64,000 nt of DNA, from positions 1-64,000 of the forward strand of contig NZ_MOLY01000030.1 in assembly GCF_001956315.1 (NCBI RefSeq), given 5' to 3'. Shown here one piece after another: positions 7,407 through 16,232 of the stretch. Position 1 is the first letter of the stretch. Every line of letters begins with the position of its first letter. Both the position numbers and the translations under genes were made by a program. The notes under the pieces were generated by a model. It had not been told where the DNA came from. It did no database searches and worked only from the letters and a program-made list of their open reading frames with translations. Source of the stretch: Sphingomonas montana (GTDB lineage: Bacteria; Pseudomonadota; Alphaproteobacteria; Sphingomonadales; Sphingomonadaceae).

Positions 7407-9758
7407 ATGTCATCTGCCTTTTGCTTGCGCGCCTGCGCCAGCCTTCTTGCGCTTGCCACCGCTTCGAACGTTAATGCAGCGGATTTACCGGTCGAAAATG
7501 AAGAAATTCTGGTGACCGCCCAGAAAATTGAGCAACGCGCCGTTGATGTGCCGATCACCATTACCGCGATCAGTGGCGAGCGTCTGCGTGAACTGGGCGT
7601 GTCGGACCTGGACGAGCTTTCAAACTATGTTCCGGGCCTGAACATTCAGGAACAGAGCGCCAACAATCCCGGTATCGTTATTCGCGGTATCACATCCGAC
7701 AGCGGATCCGCGCAGCAGGCAGCCCGCGTGACGCTCTATTATAACGGCGTCGATATCTCGCGCTCCCGCGGGTCGTATCAGGACATTTACGACGTCGAAC
7801 GGATCGAGGTGGTCAAGGGACCGCAGGCGACGCTTTTCGGCACGGCATCGGCGGTCGGCGCGATCAGCATCATCTCCGCCCGCCCGAAACCGGGCGTCTC
7901 GGGGCAGCTGACCGCAGGACTCGGCAATTTCGATCAGCGGTTGCTGTCCGGGTTCCTGAACGCCGGCTCCGACAAGGTTGCCGGCCGGATCGCCTTCGCG
8001 TTCAAGAAGCGCGACGGATACGTCAACAACCTGTCGACGGTGCAGGACGATCTGAACGGACAGGATCAGTTCGGCGCCCGCGCGTCGCTGCGCTTCATGC
8101 CGACGGAGACCCTGACGATCGACCTGATCGGCACCTATGACCGGCAGCGTAATCCCGGCACCGCCTTCATCAACCGTGCACTCCCGCCTGCGGGACCGAG
8201 CGGCAACGTGTTCGGCGACGCTTGGCTCGACGGATCGCCCGTCTCGCGTGCAAAGCTCGGCCTGGACAAGCTCGGCCTGCGCCGCGACGTCTATGACGGC
8301 AACGTCACACTGAACTGGGAAATGGCCGATGACTGGCAGGCGACGGCCATCGCCGGCTACCGCAAGTTCGATTCGCTCGAAGTGTTCGACGCCGATGGAT
8401 CGCGCGCCTCGTGGCTTGAATTCGCAGAGGACTCGCGCGGCTGGCAGGGCAATCTCGAAGCGCGCTTCACCTACACCAGCGACACGCTGCGCGCCTCGTT
8501 CGGCGGCAACGTCTTCCACGAAAAGAACTTGCAACGCGTTCCGTTCGCGACGGAGGAAGGCACGTTCGTCAGCTGCACCGTCAACGCGCTGTTTGCGCAG
8601 GCGCAGGCCACGGTGCGGGCCAGGCTGAACCTTCCGACCACCGCATCGACCTGCATCGCGCCGGACAACAGCGTGCGGGCTCTGGCGGCGACGTCCATCC
8701 TGACCGGCGGTCGGGCCACCGCTCTGCCCTACGCCTCAGAAACTACGAACTTCGGCCGCAACGACAGCTATTCGGTATTCGCGGACGCGACCTGGATCCC
8801 GACACCGTCGGTGGAGGTCACCGGTGGCATCCGTGCGCTGATCGAGAAACGCCGCAGCGGCTATTCCGCGATCCAGCCGCTGTCCACGCTGCTGCTCGCC
8901 TCCGGCCAGCGCCGCAGCCTGACGGGCGCGGTCGATACCGGCGGCGCGATCTTCCGTACGGAAAACAGCTTCCAGGCGTTCCTGCCGCGGTTCAACATCC
9001 TCTACCGCTTCTCGGACAAGGTGAACGGGTTCGCGACGATCTCGAAGGGCCGCCGTTCGCCGACGGTCGCGCTGAGTTCGGCTGCATCGGCCACCGGCCC
9101 CGTTCCGTCGATCAATCCGATCGCAGCCGAAACTGTCTGGAACTACGAAGTCGGCCTGAAGGGCGCGGCCGGCATGGCGTCCGGTTCGATCGGGGTCTTC
9201 TACCAGACCTATGACAGCTTCCAGGTATCGATCGTCGATCCCACGACGGGGCTGTCACGCACCGCAAGTGCCGGCTCCGCCAAGAATTTCGGTGTCGAGG
9301 CCGAGCTACTCGTCAAGCCGGCCCGCTGGTTGAGCCTGTTCGGCAACATCGGCTATATCGACGGCGGTATCGACAACAAGCAGAGCATCGCGCCCAACTT
9401 CCGCAACGCGCGCTTCCGCCTGCAACCGGAAATCCAGGCATCCGGCGGCTTCACCGTCGATACGCCACTCGGCAACGGCATGCGCCTGTTCGCGACGCCC
9501 AGCATCACTCACCGCAGCCGCATCTTCTTCGAAGTGCCGAACAATTTGGCGATCAGCCAGTCCAAGGTGACCCTGGTCAACGTCCGTGCCGGCCTGTCCT
9601 TCGCCGACGAGGCGTTCGAGATCGCGGCCTTCGCGCGCAACCTGACGAACAAGGATTATCTGCTGGATGCGGGCAACACCGGCGGGTCGTTCGGCTATCC
9701 CACCTATATCCCCGCCGAACCGCGCCTGTTCGGTGCACAACTGACCGCGCGTTTTTAA
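7407..9758 (+). CDS. TonB-dependent outer membrane receptor
   Basis: A 783-aa outer membrane receptor for energised uptake; the substrate is not evident. It has a signal peptide (about residues 1-24, ending NVNA), a TonB-box-like EEILVTAQ near 32-39, a plug domain with RVTLYYNGVDISRSRG and VERIEVVKGPQATLFGT, and a long beta-barrel ending LFGAQLTARF with the expected terminal Phe. GGGGGAA lies about seven bases before the ATG. The PhoD-type phosphatase starts 22 bases after its stop, so an operon is likely. The pairing suggests uptake of a phosphorylated or phosphate-linked compound, but that is inference. Confidence 0.92.
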   Translation: MSSAFCLRACASLLALATASNVNAADLPVENEEILVTAQKIEQRAVDVPITITAISGERLRELGVSDLDELSNYVPGLNIQEQSANNPGIVIRGITSDSGSAQQAARVTLYYNGVDISRSRGSYQDIYDVERIEVVKGPQATLFGTASAVGAISIISARPKPGVSGQLTAGLGNFDQRLLSGFLNAGSDKVAGRIAFAFKKRDGYVNNLSTVQDDLNGQDQFGARASLRFMPTETLTIDLIGTYDRQRNPGTAFINRALPPAGPSGNVFGDAWLDGSPVSRAKLGLDKLGLRRDVYDGNVTLNWEMADDWQATAIAGYRKFDSLEVFDADGSRASWLEFAEDSRGWQGNLEARFTYTSDTLRASFGGNVFHEKNLQRVPFATEEGTFVSCTVNALFAQAQATVRARLNLPTTASTCIAPDNSVRALAATSILTGGRATALPYASETTNFGRNDSYSVFADATWIPTPSVEVTGGIRALIEKRRSGYSAIQPLSTLLLASGQRRSLTGAVDTGGAIFRTENSFQAFLPRFNILYRFSDKVNGFATISKGRRSPTVALSSAASATGPVPSINPIAAETVWNYEVGLKGAAGMASGSIGVFYQTYDSFQVSIVDPTTGLSRTASAGSAKNFGVEAELLVKPARWLSLFGNIGYIDGGIDNKQSIAPNFRNARFRLQPEIQASGGFTVDTPLGNGMRLFATPSITHRSRIFFEVPNNLAISQSKVTLVNVRAGLSFADEAFEIAAFARNLTNKDYLLDAGNTGGSFGYPTYIPAEPRLFGAQLTARF

Positions 9759-9780
9759 TGTCGGATCGAAGGACCAGACC

Positions 9781-11409
9781 ATGACACTTTCGATCGATCG
9801 CCGGTTGCTCGTCAAGGCTTCGCTGCTGGGCCTGGCCGCACTCGCGGTACCCGGAACAGCGGCCATACTCGCCGCGCGCGGCTTCACCCACGGAGTCGCC
9901 AGCGGCGAGCCCGGACCGCGGTCCGTCCTTCTATGGACGCGCCATGTGGCCGCCAACGACAGCCGCCTGCAATGCGAAGTCGCCACCGATGCAGCGTTCA
10001 CCCGCATCGTCGGCGGCGGTAGCGTCACGGCGCGCGGCATGGCCGACCACACCGCCAAGATCGTCATCGACGGTCTTTCGCCTGACACCTGGTATCACTA
10101 CCGCTTCATCGCACCGGACGGCACCAAGAGTCCCGCTGGCCGCACGCGCACCCTTCCGATCGGCGACGTCGCACGCTTCGGCATCGGCCTGTTTTCCTGT
10201 TCGAACATGCCCTTCGGGCGGTTCAATGCCTATGCGCACGCTGCGGCGCGGGACGATCTCGATCTGGTCGTGCATGTCGGCGACTACATCTACGAATATG
10301 GAAACGACACCTACCCCGCGCCGGGCAAGCGCATGCCCGGCCGTGAACCGGAACCGGCACACGAAATGGTGACGCTTGCCGACTATCGCCTGCGCCATGC
10401 GTCATACCGCGCGGATCCGGATCTGCTCGCGCTGCACCAGCGTTTTCCGATGATCGCCCAGTGGGACGATCACGAATTCGCCAACGACAGTTGGGAAGGC
10501 GGCGCGCAGAACCACCAGCCTGCGACGGAAGGCGCTTGGGCCACGCGCAAGGCCATCGCGGAACGGGTTTACCGCGAATGGATGCCGGTTTCGGATCGCC
10601 TGTACGACAGTTTCCAGATCGGTACGCTTGCCACCCTGTTCCGGCCCGAAACGCGCGTGACCGGTCGAACCAAGCAGCTCGAGCTGGCCGAGGCGATCGC
10701 CGGGCGGGGTGATCTCGCACGTGCCCTGGTAGAGTTTCGCGACGGCCCATGGAGCGCTCCGGAGCGGACGTTGATGGGCATGAAGCAGGAACGCTGGCTG
10801 GACACCGAACTTGCCCGTTCGGTATCCAGCGGGACGCGCTGGCAGGTACTCGCCCAGCAGCTTGTCATGGGCACGGTCCGTTTCCCCGTCGAGGCCGAAG
10901 GCTGGATCCCCGCTACGGCACCGGAAGCCATTCGGCGCCGCACGCTGGGCCTGGCCGCCGCTTCACGCGCAGGGCTTCCGTTGAACCTCGACGCTTGGGA
11001 CGGCTATCCAGCAGCACGCAGCCGCCTGCTACGTCGCGCGCAATCGACGGGCAGCAACCTCGTCGTGCTGTCGGGCGACAGTCACAACGCATGGGGCAAC
11101 AACCTGATGGAAGACGGCCGCCCCGCCGGCGTCGAATTCGCAGGCCACAGCGTCACATCGCCCGGTTTCGAAGCGGCCATACCGCACATCCCGCCGGCAG
11201 ACGTCGCCAAGGCGCTGCGAGCGACCAATCCCGGACTGCTGTTCGCCGATACAGCACGGCGCGGCTATGTCGCGCTGACCATGACACCGGAAAAGGTCAC
11301 CGGCGAATGGCTGTTTCTCAAGGACATTCGAACCGCCGACACGACGATGGCCGCATCGCACTCCATGCACGTCCGCCACGGACGGAGGGCCTTCGACGGG
11401 TCCGCGTGA
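9781..11409 (+). CDS. phoD: PhoD-family alkaline phosphatase/phosphodiesterase
   Basis: A 542-aa secreted phosphatase. The N-terminus has a twin-arginine-like signal (DRRLLVKASLLGLAALAVPG), as usual for PhoD, which folds with metals in the cytoplasm. An N-terminal beta domain is followed by metallophosphatase motifs: the conserved Cys in GLFSCSNMPFG, VVHVGDYIYEYG, QWDDHEFANDSW and VVLSGDSHNAWGNN. It should cleave phosphomono- or diesters in the periplasm or at the surface. It follows a TonB-dependent receptor by 22 bases, with GAAGGA before the ATG. No pho box was identified by eye. Confidence 0.92.
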   Translation: MTLSIDRRLLVKASLLGLAALAVPGTAAILAARGFTHGVASGEPGPRSVLLWTRHVAANDSRLQCEVATDAAFTRIVGGGSVTARGMADHTAKIVIDGLSPDTWYHYRFIAPDGTKSPAGRTRTLPIGDVARFGIGLFSCSNMPFGRFNAYAHAAARDDLDLVVHVGDYIYEYGNDTYPAPGKRMPGREPEPAHEMVTLADYRLRHASYRADPDLLALHQRFPMIAQWDDHEFANDSWEGGAQNHQPATEGAWATRKAIAERVYREWMPVSDRLYDSFQIGTLATLFRPETRVTGRTKQLELAEAIAGRGDLARALVEFRDGPWSAPERTLMGMKQERWLDTELARSVSSGTRWQVLAQQLVMGTVRFPVEAEGWIPATAPEAIRRRTLGLAAASRAGLPLNLDAWDGYPAARSRLLRRAQSTGSNLVVLSGDSHNAWGNNLMEDGRPAGVEFAGHSVTSPGFEAAIPHIPPADVAKALRATNPGLLFADTARRGYVALTMTPEKVTGEWLFLKDIRTADTTMAASHSMHVRHGRRAFDGSA

Positions 11410-11431
11410 ACTCCGTCGTTTAAAACAAATT

Positions 11432-11462
11432 GAGGGGCGTAAACTCTGGAACTACGCCCCTC
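11432..11462. terminator. Hairpin downstream of phoD
   Basis: GAGGGGCGTA (11432-11441) pairs perfectly with TACGCCCCTC (11453-11462). There is no T-run on the plus strand. On the minus strand it runs into AATTTGTTTTAA, so it may stop transcription from both sides. Confidence 0.55.
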
Positions 11463-11571
11463 CCCGCAAAAGCTTTTGACGTTCGGCGCCTTCGAAAGGC
11501 GACATTTTCCATATCGGTTCCAGCGTTGGGCATATGCCTTGGAATTATGGCCTGTAGACGTCCAGGCGGCG

Positions 11572-11838
11572 TCAGATGCAACGACTAGAGGCATCTGCGC
11601 CAGCTAGCCAGAGCGCCATTACCCCCAAAAACTTAGAATGCATCCAAGCGCTTGCCGCCGAGAAGCTCAGTCCATAGACGACCCTCAATATCCTTAGATA
11701 CGCGCCATCCTTCTCAGCAGAAATATCGCGGCGGCTGCGAAGACATAATAGCTCCAAAGTCGAACTCGGATTGCCGGTACAGGTCTGCGCCATGCCTGCT
11801 AACGCGAAATTGAGCAGGCATACCAACTGGTCGCTCAT
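11572..11838 (-). CDS. Possible small hypothetical protein (88 aa)
   Basis: The reading frame encodes MSDQLVCLLNFALAGMAQ... with a hydrophobic C-terminal segment (VVYGLSFSAASAWM and FLGVMALWLAGA). Codon use is mixed and there is no clear ribosome binding site before the ATG. It may be a remnant; I do not recognise it. Confidence 0.25.
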   Translation of the reverse strand: MSDQLVCLLNFALAGMAQTCTGNPSSTLELLCLRSRRDISAEKDGAYLRILRVVYGLSFSAASAWMHSKFLGVMALWLAGADASSRCI

Positions 11839-12518
11839 TGCCCAGACTACAGCAGTAGCTCGAACCGTCTACTTAGCAGACGGATGAAACGCACGATATG
11901 CTCGGCGGCGCGGCCAGCTTTTTGACCACGACCTAGCCTGCTCGGTGGGTGACGCCCCGCCAACGGGTACCTTCCGGGGTGAACTTGATGACAGGGCGCG
12001 GACCGAGCGCTAACGAATACTTGTCAACGCCGGGTTAAAGTTGCTCCGCTGAATCCTTCCGGGACATTCAGCGGAGCGGCCTTCATGATTGCGTGCAGAC
12101 GCTCGGATGGCAAGCAGGTCTCGGTACCGAATTGGAACGTTGCGCCGGCTCAATGTCGTTTTCCCGCTTACGGTCGGCGAAACCATTACGAGCATCACCC
12201 GCCGAACAGTATGCCATCAGTCGAGCCGTCTCACCAAGTTTAGTAGGCACAGGCCTACTGGCAGCCGGGGCTGGGTCGTCAAGATATACTGTTCGCTTGG
12301 ACGCTCCTGCCACGGGCGCCCGCCCGCTGCTGCAAATGCACGCAAATGCCGCGTTCGCAGCCGGTCTTCTTCCGTTTTGTACGCGTCCGCTGAATTGATC
12401 TGCCGCTGTTCCAAAGCCCTCTCCAATCAGGGCCTTGGTACGACGGCGGCCTGAAAACATGGTTCAGGGATGTGGTTACCGAGTCAGTAACAGTTTGCAC
12501 ACGCACCCCCGCGCGTCG

Positions 12519-12695
12519 TTACGTCGCCCGCGTCCCCGGCCCATCGATGCCGACCGCGATCGTCATCAGGAACGCCAGCGCCAGCAGCTCGGCGACGCAC
12601 GCCGCGAAGATCGCACCCGGCGTTGCTCGCCGGCCAGGTGGGTCTTGGGCACGGTCTCCAGCAACGGGGCGCTTGGTCGTTTTGGGGTAGATCAC
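12519..12695 (-). CDS. Possible 58-aa single-pass membrane protein
   Basis: GTG start, stop TAA. The N-terminus is basic (MIYPKTTKRPVAGDR) and residues about 27-50 form one hydrophobic segment (AIFAACVAELLALAFLMTIA), giving an N-in small membrane protein. Third codon positions are GC-rich like real genes here, unlike much of the surrounding sequence. No strong ribosome binding site is visible, so a remnant is possible. Confidence 0.3.
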   Translation of the reverse strand: MIYPKTTKRPVAGDRAQDPPGRRATPGAIFAACVAELLALAFLMTIAVGIDGPGTRAT

Positions 12696-12978
12696 GGCCG
12701 CAGCGTGTCACAGTCAGATTTTACCGTCCCACTCCTAAGACCATTGCGTTGAACCGGACAGGCTGCACATGCAAAGCCACGGATTGTGTGCTGGCTGGAT
12801 TTAGCTTCCTGAACGAGCACCCGTTCCTCACAGATATTCGTATAATGTCGTGAGTGTATCGTCCTAGTACGCTAGGTGGTCACAAGAGGTTCGTATATGG
12901 TAATAAGTCTCCTGCCGGGGAACGGCTACGATGTTCAAATATCGGGGCCGGTGATACACCAGTCACTGGGAGAGTGCA

Positions 12979-13269
12979 TTGTTCTTAGCTGTGACGCTCG
13001 CGACGCAGATTGCGGTTGGCCCGTTGCTCGACGAAGGCCTGCGCCCTCCTCGTAGTGCTGAGCTCCGTGCAGTTGAGCAGCGGAATCGTCACCGGTTTGC
13101 CACCATTGTTCGTATCTGTCGGGAGGCCCTTCAAAGCGGTAAATTAGATGATCGCGTGGCGAGCTACGCCGACCAGCACGGACTTTCGACGTACGCACGG
13201 CTTGCACTTACGATGGATTGCAATCTCTACAACCAGGGACTGCAAGATGCTAAGCACCCTCCTCGTTAG
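12979..13269 (+). CDS. Possible hypothetical protein (96 aa)
   Basis: TTG start with GGGAGAG five to eleven bases upstream. The product begins with a short hydrophobic stretch (MFLAVTLATQIAVGPLL), possibly a signal or anchor, followed by a mainly helical, charged region (RFATIVRICREALQSGKLDD) with two Cys. No family was recognised. The good Shine-Dalgarno match is the main support. Confidence 0.4.
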   Translation: MFLAVTLATQIAVGPLLDEGLRPPRSAELRAVEQRNRHRFATIVRICREALQSGKLDDRVASYADQHGLSTYARLALTMDCNLYNQGLQDAKHPPR

Positions 13270-13495
13270 CGGGGTGACCGTTTACCCGAACAACATGGCC
13301 CGCCGGATCGACGAGGCCTCCAAAACATGCCACCGAGCCGCAGACCAACGCCACGTTGGCTATGGATGCGGCCTGTCTGTCAGGGTCACCGGGATGGCGT
13401 CCCGGCAAGATCGCACCGTTCTGACGGGCTCATTACACGGTCAGTGCGCGCCATGCGCTCGGGCAACGTTGCCGTGACTGGTGATGTTCATCGTG

Positions 13496-13669
13496 TCATT
13501 CCAATGGCAAGGTCGCGTGGTCTTCGCTTTCAACACGCCAGCCACTTCCGCCTACATCCTGCAAAATGTTGCTGCCGCATCGCTTGCAGCGCGTGTGCCA
13601 CTGGTTCGAGCTAGCCATGGCGTGACGCCAGTCCCCCTTGTGACCTAACAGCCTGCAAATACGTCCCAT
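13496..13669 (-). CDS. Small zinc-ribbon-like protein (57 aa)
   Basis: The product starts MGRICRLLGHKGDW and contains HTRCKRCGSN, a Cys/His set resembling short phage-type zinc-ribbon proteins (C-x4-H ... C-x2-C). The ATG at 13669 is preceded by GAGGGAG at good spacing, so I prefer it to the longer upstream frame. It sits alone in a decayed region. Function is unknown, and metal binding is inferred from the residues only. Confidence 0.5.
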   Translation of the reverse strand: MGRICRLLGHKGDWRHAMASSNQWHTRCKRCGSNILQDVGGSGWRVESEDHATLPLE

Positions 13670-13869
13670 CACCGCTCCCTCGAATAAGATCGGCTTATGG
13701 CAGTCTCGAGTGAATGCTGGATTAAGCTCTTGTAAGCCACGCAGCGGCCTTCCCGTTGCGACCGCGACTGCGCTTGCTACATTCGTGAGATCAGTTGAGA
13801 CGAGCATGTCTACGGACTGCCATTCCGATCAAAACGAAGACCGGTAACGATCTTTTTACATGCTCACGC

Positions 13870-13897
13870 TTGTCAGGTTTCAGCCTTCACCTGACAA
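13870..13897. terminator. Perfect 9-bp inverted repeat
   Basis: TTGTCAGGT (13870-13878) pairs with ACCTGACAA (13889-13897) across a 10-base loop. It lies about 100 bases beyond the CAP gene stop on the minus strand and could end that transcript or bind a protein. No T-run is adjacent. Confidence 0.4.
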
Positions 13898-13994
13898 CAG
13901 CCTTAACCGATTTTTCGTCTTTAATGAATTAGTCGCACTAGTTACCGCTTAAAAATAAAATCAGTTAGATTACTACAATATTTACAACTATCGT

Positions 13995-14519
13995 TTAATA
14001 CACCTTCTGTCCTATAACGTTGCCGGGATTACGATATCGGCAAACCAATATTTCTTCCGATGCACCCCGACTTAGCGCGCAACCAACCTCACCGGTCGAT
14101 CTCCAGATCATCTGAGTATAATGCGCAACATCTCTGACATTACCCGTGCGACTGTTGGTCGGGAACGTCCCGGTTCGAAATTCACGCTTCTCCGACACCC
14201 ATAAGTTTATCATGGATTCCGGCGTAAATGAATCTGGATCTCCACCCCAAATGTTCTCACCCAACAACTCCTCACCCTGTCTATTCGGAGAATGTGCGAA
14301 CTGCCCGGTACGTGCGAGTGTGCTGGACCAATTCCGGGCTCCGACTGCAAGATCGGAACTCCATCGAAGTGCGGGAAGCCCAAGTACCGCACGCTCACCG
14401 TTATGCGCAGCAAGTATCCGACTGTCGAAGTTGCTCCTGTACCCCATGGCGCCTGTAAGACAGGACCATGCCAAAATACTACCTGCTACGACCCCAAACC
14501 GTTTCGTGATAGAAGTCAT
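13995..14519 (-). CDS. CAP (SCP/PR-1) domain exported protein
   Basis: A 174-aa protein with an N-terminal signal (KRFGVVAGSILAWSCLTGA) and one CAP domain. Diagnostic segments are AAHNGERAVLGLPALRW, FAHSP, GENIWGG (the acidic and His residues of the cavity) and HYTQMIWRSTGEVGCALS (CAP1 motif), ending in VCRYRNPGNV. Bacterial CAP proteins are secreted or surface proteins with varied or unknown activities. It lies 90 bases downstream of an L,D-transpeptidase and a PEP-CTERM gene on the same strand, so it is probably the last gene of a cell-envelope operon. G+C looks lower than in the housekeeping genes. Confidence 0.88.
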   Translation of the reverse strand: MTSITKRFGVVAGSILAWSCLTGAMGYRSNFDSRILAAHNGERAVLGLPALRWSSDLAVGARNWSSTLARTGQFAHSPNRQGEELLGENIWGGDPDSFTPESMINLWVSEKREFRTGTFPTNSRTGNVRDVAHYTQMIWRSTGEVGCALSRGASEEILVCRYRNPGNVIGQKVY

Positions 14520-14609
14520 CGCCTGCTCCCATAACCAGGAACAGCGATGACAGTTTGACGTAACTGATTAGTGCATGAGGATCGTTAGCAGGCCGGTAAG
14601 TATGGCGAC

Positions 14610-15230
14610 TCACCTGAGGATCAGGACCATATCTCCACGCTTGGCCTGTTGAAACAATCGGCGAGCAAACTCCAGCGGCAGTCCTATACATCCGTGAGTT
14701 GCTCTGCCGGATGCAACATTGCTGCCGTGGATCGCAACGCCGTCCGCGGTCAAGCGCAAGGTGTAAGGCATTGGCGCATCGTAGGTCCGGGAATGATAAT
14801 CTGCTGCCTTGGAGAGAATCGGGAATTGGCCGACCGGGGTCTCGTGAGTCGCGGCACCATAGAGGATTACCGACGTGCCAATCTCATGCCCTCCGCGGAA
14901 CACAGATATCAATTGCGTCCCAAGATCGACACGGACGGTCGTGCGTCCCGGACCGACGCCGCGATCATTCCAAATCCATTGACCATAGCCGAGCGGTCGA
15001 TCGATGCGGAGCAGGGACCGCATCACGACCGGCCACTTGGTAGGATCTCGGGTTTCCGCCATCTGCGGCGCAGTTAGAAATACACGGCCGCCTATAGCCG
15101 GGCTGGACAACGATCTTGTGATGTCCTCGACGGATGGCTCAGCCAACACCTGCCGCTTGTGAATAACGACCGGTATTGCAAGGCTGGAGACGACAGCCAT
15201 CGTCACGAGTATCGCTAAGCCTGCTCGCAT
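14610..15230 (-). CDS. L,D-transpeptidase (YkuD domain)
   Basis: A 206-aa periplasmic enzyme expected to cross-link peptidoglycan or attach proteins to it. It has an N-terminal membrane anchor or signal (about residues 4-24), then the YkuD domain with TTVRVDLGTQLISVFRGG, the His motif VAIHGSNVASG and the catalytic Cys in THGCIGLP (Gly replaces the usual Arg after the Cys-Ile). Its start overlaps the 3' end of the PEP-CTERM gene by 16 bases, so the two are translationally linked. A paralogue lies at 62648-63352. Confidence 0.9.
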   Translation of the reverse strand: MRAGLAILVTMAVVSSLAIPVVIHKRQVLAEPSVEDITRSLSSPAIGGRVFLTAPQMAETRDPTKWPVVMRSLLRIDRPLGYGQWIWNDRGVGPGRTTVRVDLGTQLISVFRGGHEIGTSVILYGAATHETPVGQFPILSKAADYHSRTYDAPMPYTLRLTADGVAIHGSNVASGRATHGCIGLPLEFARRLFQQAKRGDMVLILR

Positions 15231-16024
15231 GCCGACTTTGCTACCGGAGAGCGCCGGTTACGACGGAGCATGTAGCCGCAGGATCCGAAAGCAATGATCA
15301 TAAGCAACCACGTTCCAGGCTCCGGAACAGCTGCGACCGGCGCGTTAGGCGTGATCCCGCCGCCGCCTCCCGGAGAACCCGAATCGCCACCGCCACTGCC
15401 GCCGCCACCGCCACTACCGCCGCCGCCGGGAGCCCCACCGCCACCGCCACCGCCACCGCCACCGCCTGGACCCCCGGCGCCCACCGGAAGGTTGCCGCCG
15501 TTGACCAGTGTGGGATTGTCGTCGGCACCGATCGTATCCGGTTGAAACGGCGGACTGAACGGAACACCGTCACCGGTCGGCACGACATCCGTCGGCGGGA
15601 AAATCTTTCCGAGCGCGCGCTGCCTGGGCGGGTTGAACACTTTGCCAAGTGCGCGGGGCTGCGTTGGCGTGGCAACGCGCGCAGTCTTGATATTGACAAG
15701 CACGCCGCCAACCCGCTCACCCGGCGAGCGAAGATTCAACATCGCCAGCACGCTGTCCAGTTGGCCCACTGGACTCATGCCCGCAGGCCGCGACACAACG
15801 ACGAGAGCCGACAGTCCGACTAACAGTATTACGAGCGCCAGGCTCCAACGCAGCGCTCCCCCACGCCGCGCATCACCGGCAGCCAGAACACCGGCTTGCG
15901 CCCGCTTCAGACCGTCTTCGGACGCCGGGACAGCGGTCGGCGAACTGACGACAGGCGAATCAGCGCCGAGGCCCTTCGAAAAACACTCGCGCCACATTCG
16001 GGCGATGATCTTATCTGGTCGCAT
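15215..16024 (-). CDS. PEP-CTERM sorting-signal protein with poly-Gly region
   Basis: A 269-aa protein, probably an exosortase substrate. A charged N-terminal region of about 57 residues precedes a first membrane segment (RWSLALVILLVGLSALVVVS). A periplasmic region with two similar QPRALGKVF/QRALGKIF motifs follows, then a glycine-dominated stretch (about 185-225), and the C-terminus is VPEPGTWLLMIIAFGSCGYM plus an Arg-rich tail, the classic tripartite PEP-CTERM signal. The exosortase is divergently encoded next door. Unusually, it has an internal anchor rather than a simple N-terminal signal peptide. The ATG start and the long cytoplasmic N-terminus are uncertain. Confidence 0.88.
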   Translation of the reverse strand: MRPDKIIARMWRECFSKGLGADSPVVSSPTAVPASEDGLKRAQAGVLAAGDARRGGALRWSLALVILLVGLSALVVVSRPAGMSPVGQLDSVLAMLNLRSPGERVGGVLVNIKTARVATPTQPRALGKVFNPPRQRALGKIFPPTDVVPTGDGVPFSPPFQPDTIGADDNPTLVNGGNLPVGAGGPGGGGGGGGGGGAPGGGGSGGGGGSGGGDSGSPGGGGGITPNAPVAAVPEPGTWLLMIIAFGSCGYMLRRNRRSPVAKSACEQA

Positions 16025-16232
16025 ATCCGCTGAACGTCCGTTACCGGGCTGACGGCCAGCGGCAGTGCCCTGATTATGAAATTATGATGACTAGACCGCC
16101 GCGGAACTGCGTCAAGTGTAGCGTATCGCCAACTGCCCTGAAATGATGCAATTTTCGTGCAGTTTGGTCGCGTCGGGCGCATGGGGTGGAAATGGGAAAC
16201 GTTTCGCTGCGCTTGCCCGTGTTCCTCGGACA

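Larger units (their letters stand above)
11463..13994. other. Gene-poor, lower-G+C decayed stretch
   Basis: About 2.5 kb without any gene that I can name. Base composition is visibly closer to even than in the flanking genes, and frames are short. It contains short coding-like fragments, for example on the minus strand near 11938-12010 (KYSLALGPRPVIKFTPEGTR, ending at a stop but lacking a start), and four small possible genes listed separately. The last 130 bases before the CAP gene are A+T-rich. It looks like the remains of an inserted segment, but no transposase, integrase or terminal repeats were found. Confidence 0.6.

Noticed and set aside
11902-12020. A transposase remnant in the decayed island
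   Set aside because: The fragment ending at 11938 on the minus strand is coding-like, but shows no DDE or HTH motif and no flanking inverted repeats that I can identify.
15380-15480. The (GCC/ACC)n-rich tract as a CRISPR-like or tandem repeat array
   Set aside because: It is codon repetition for the glycine-rich region of the PEP-CTERM protein on the minus strand, with no regular repeat-spacer units.
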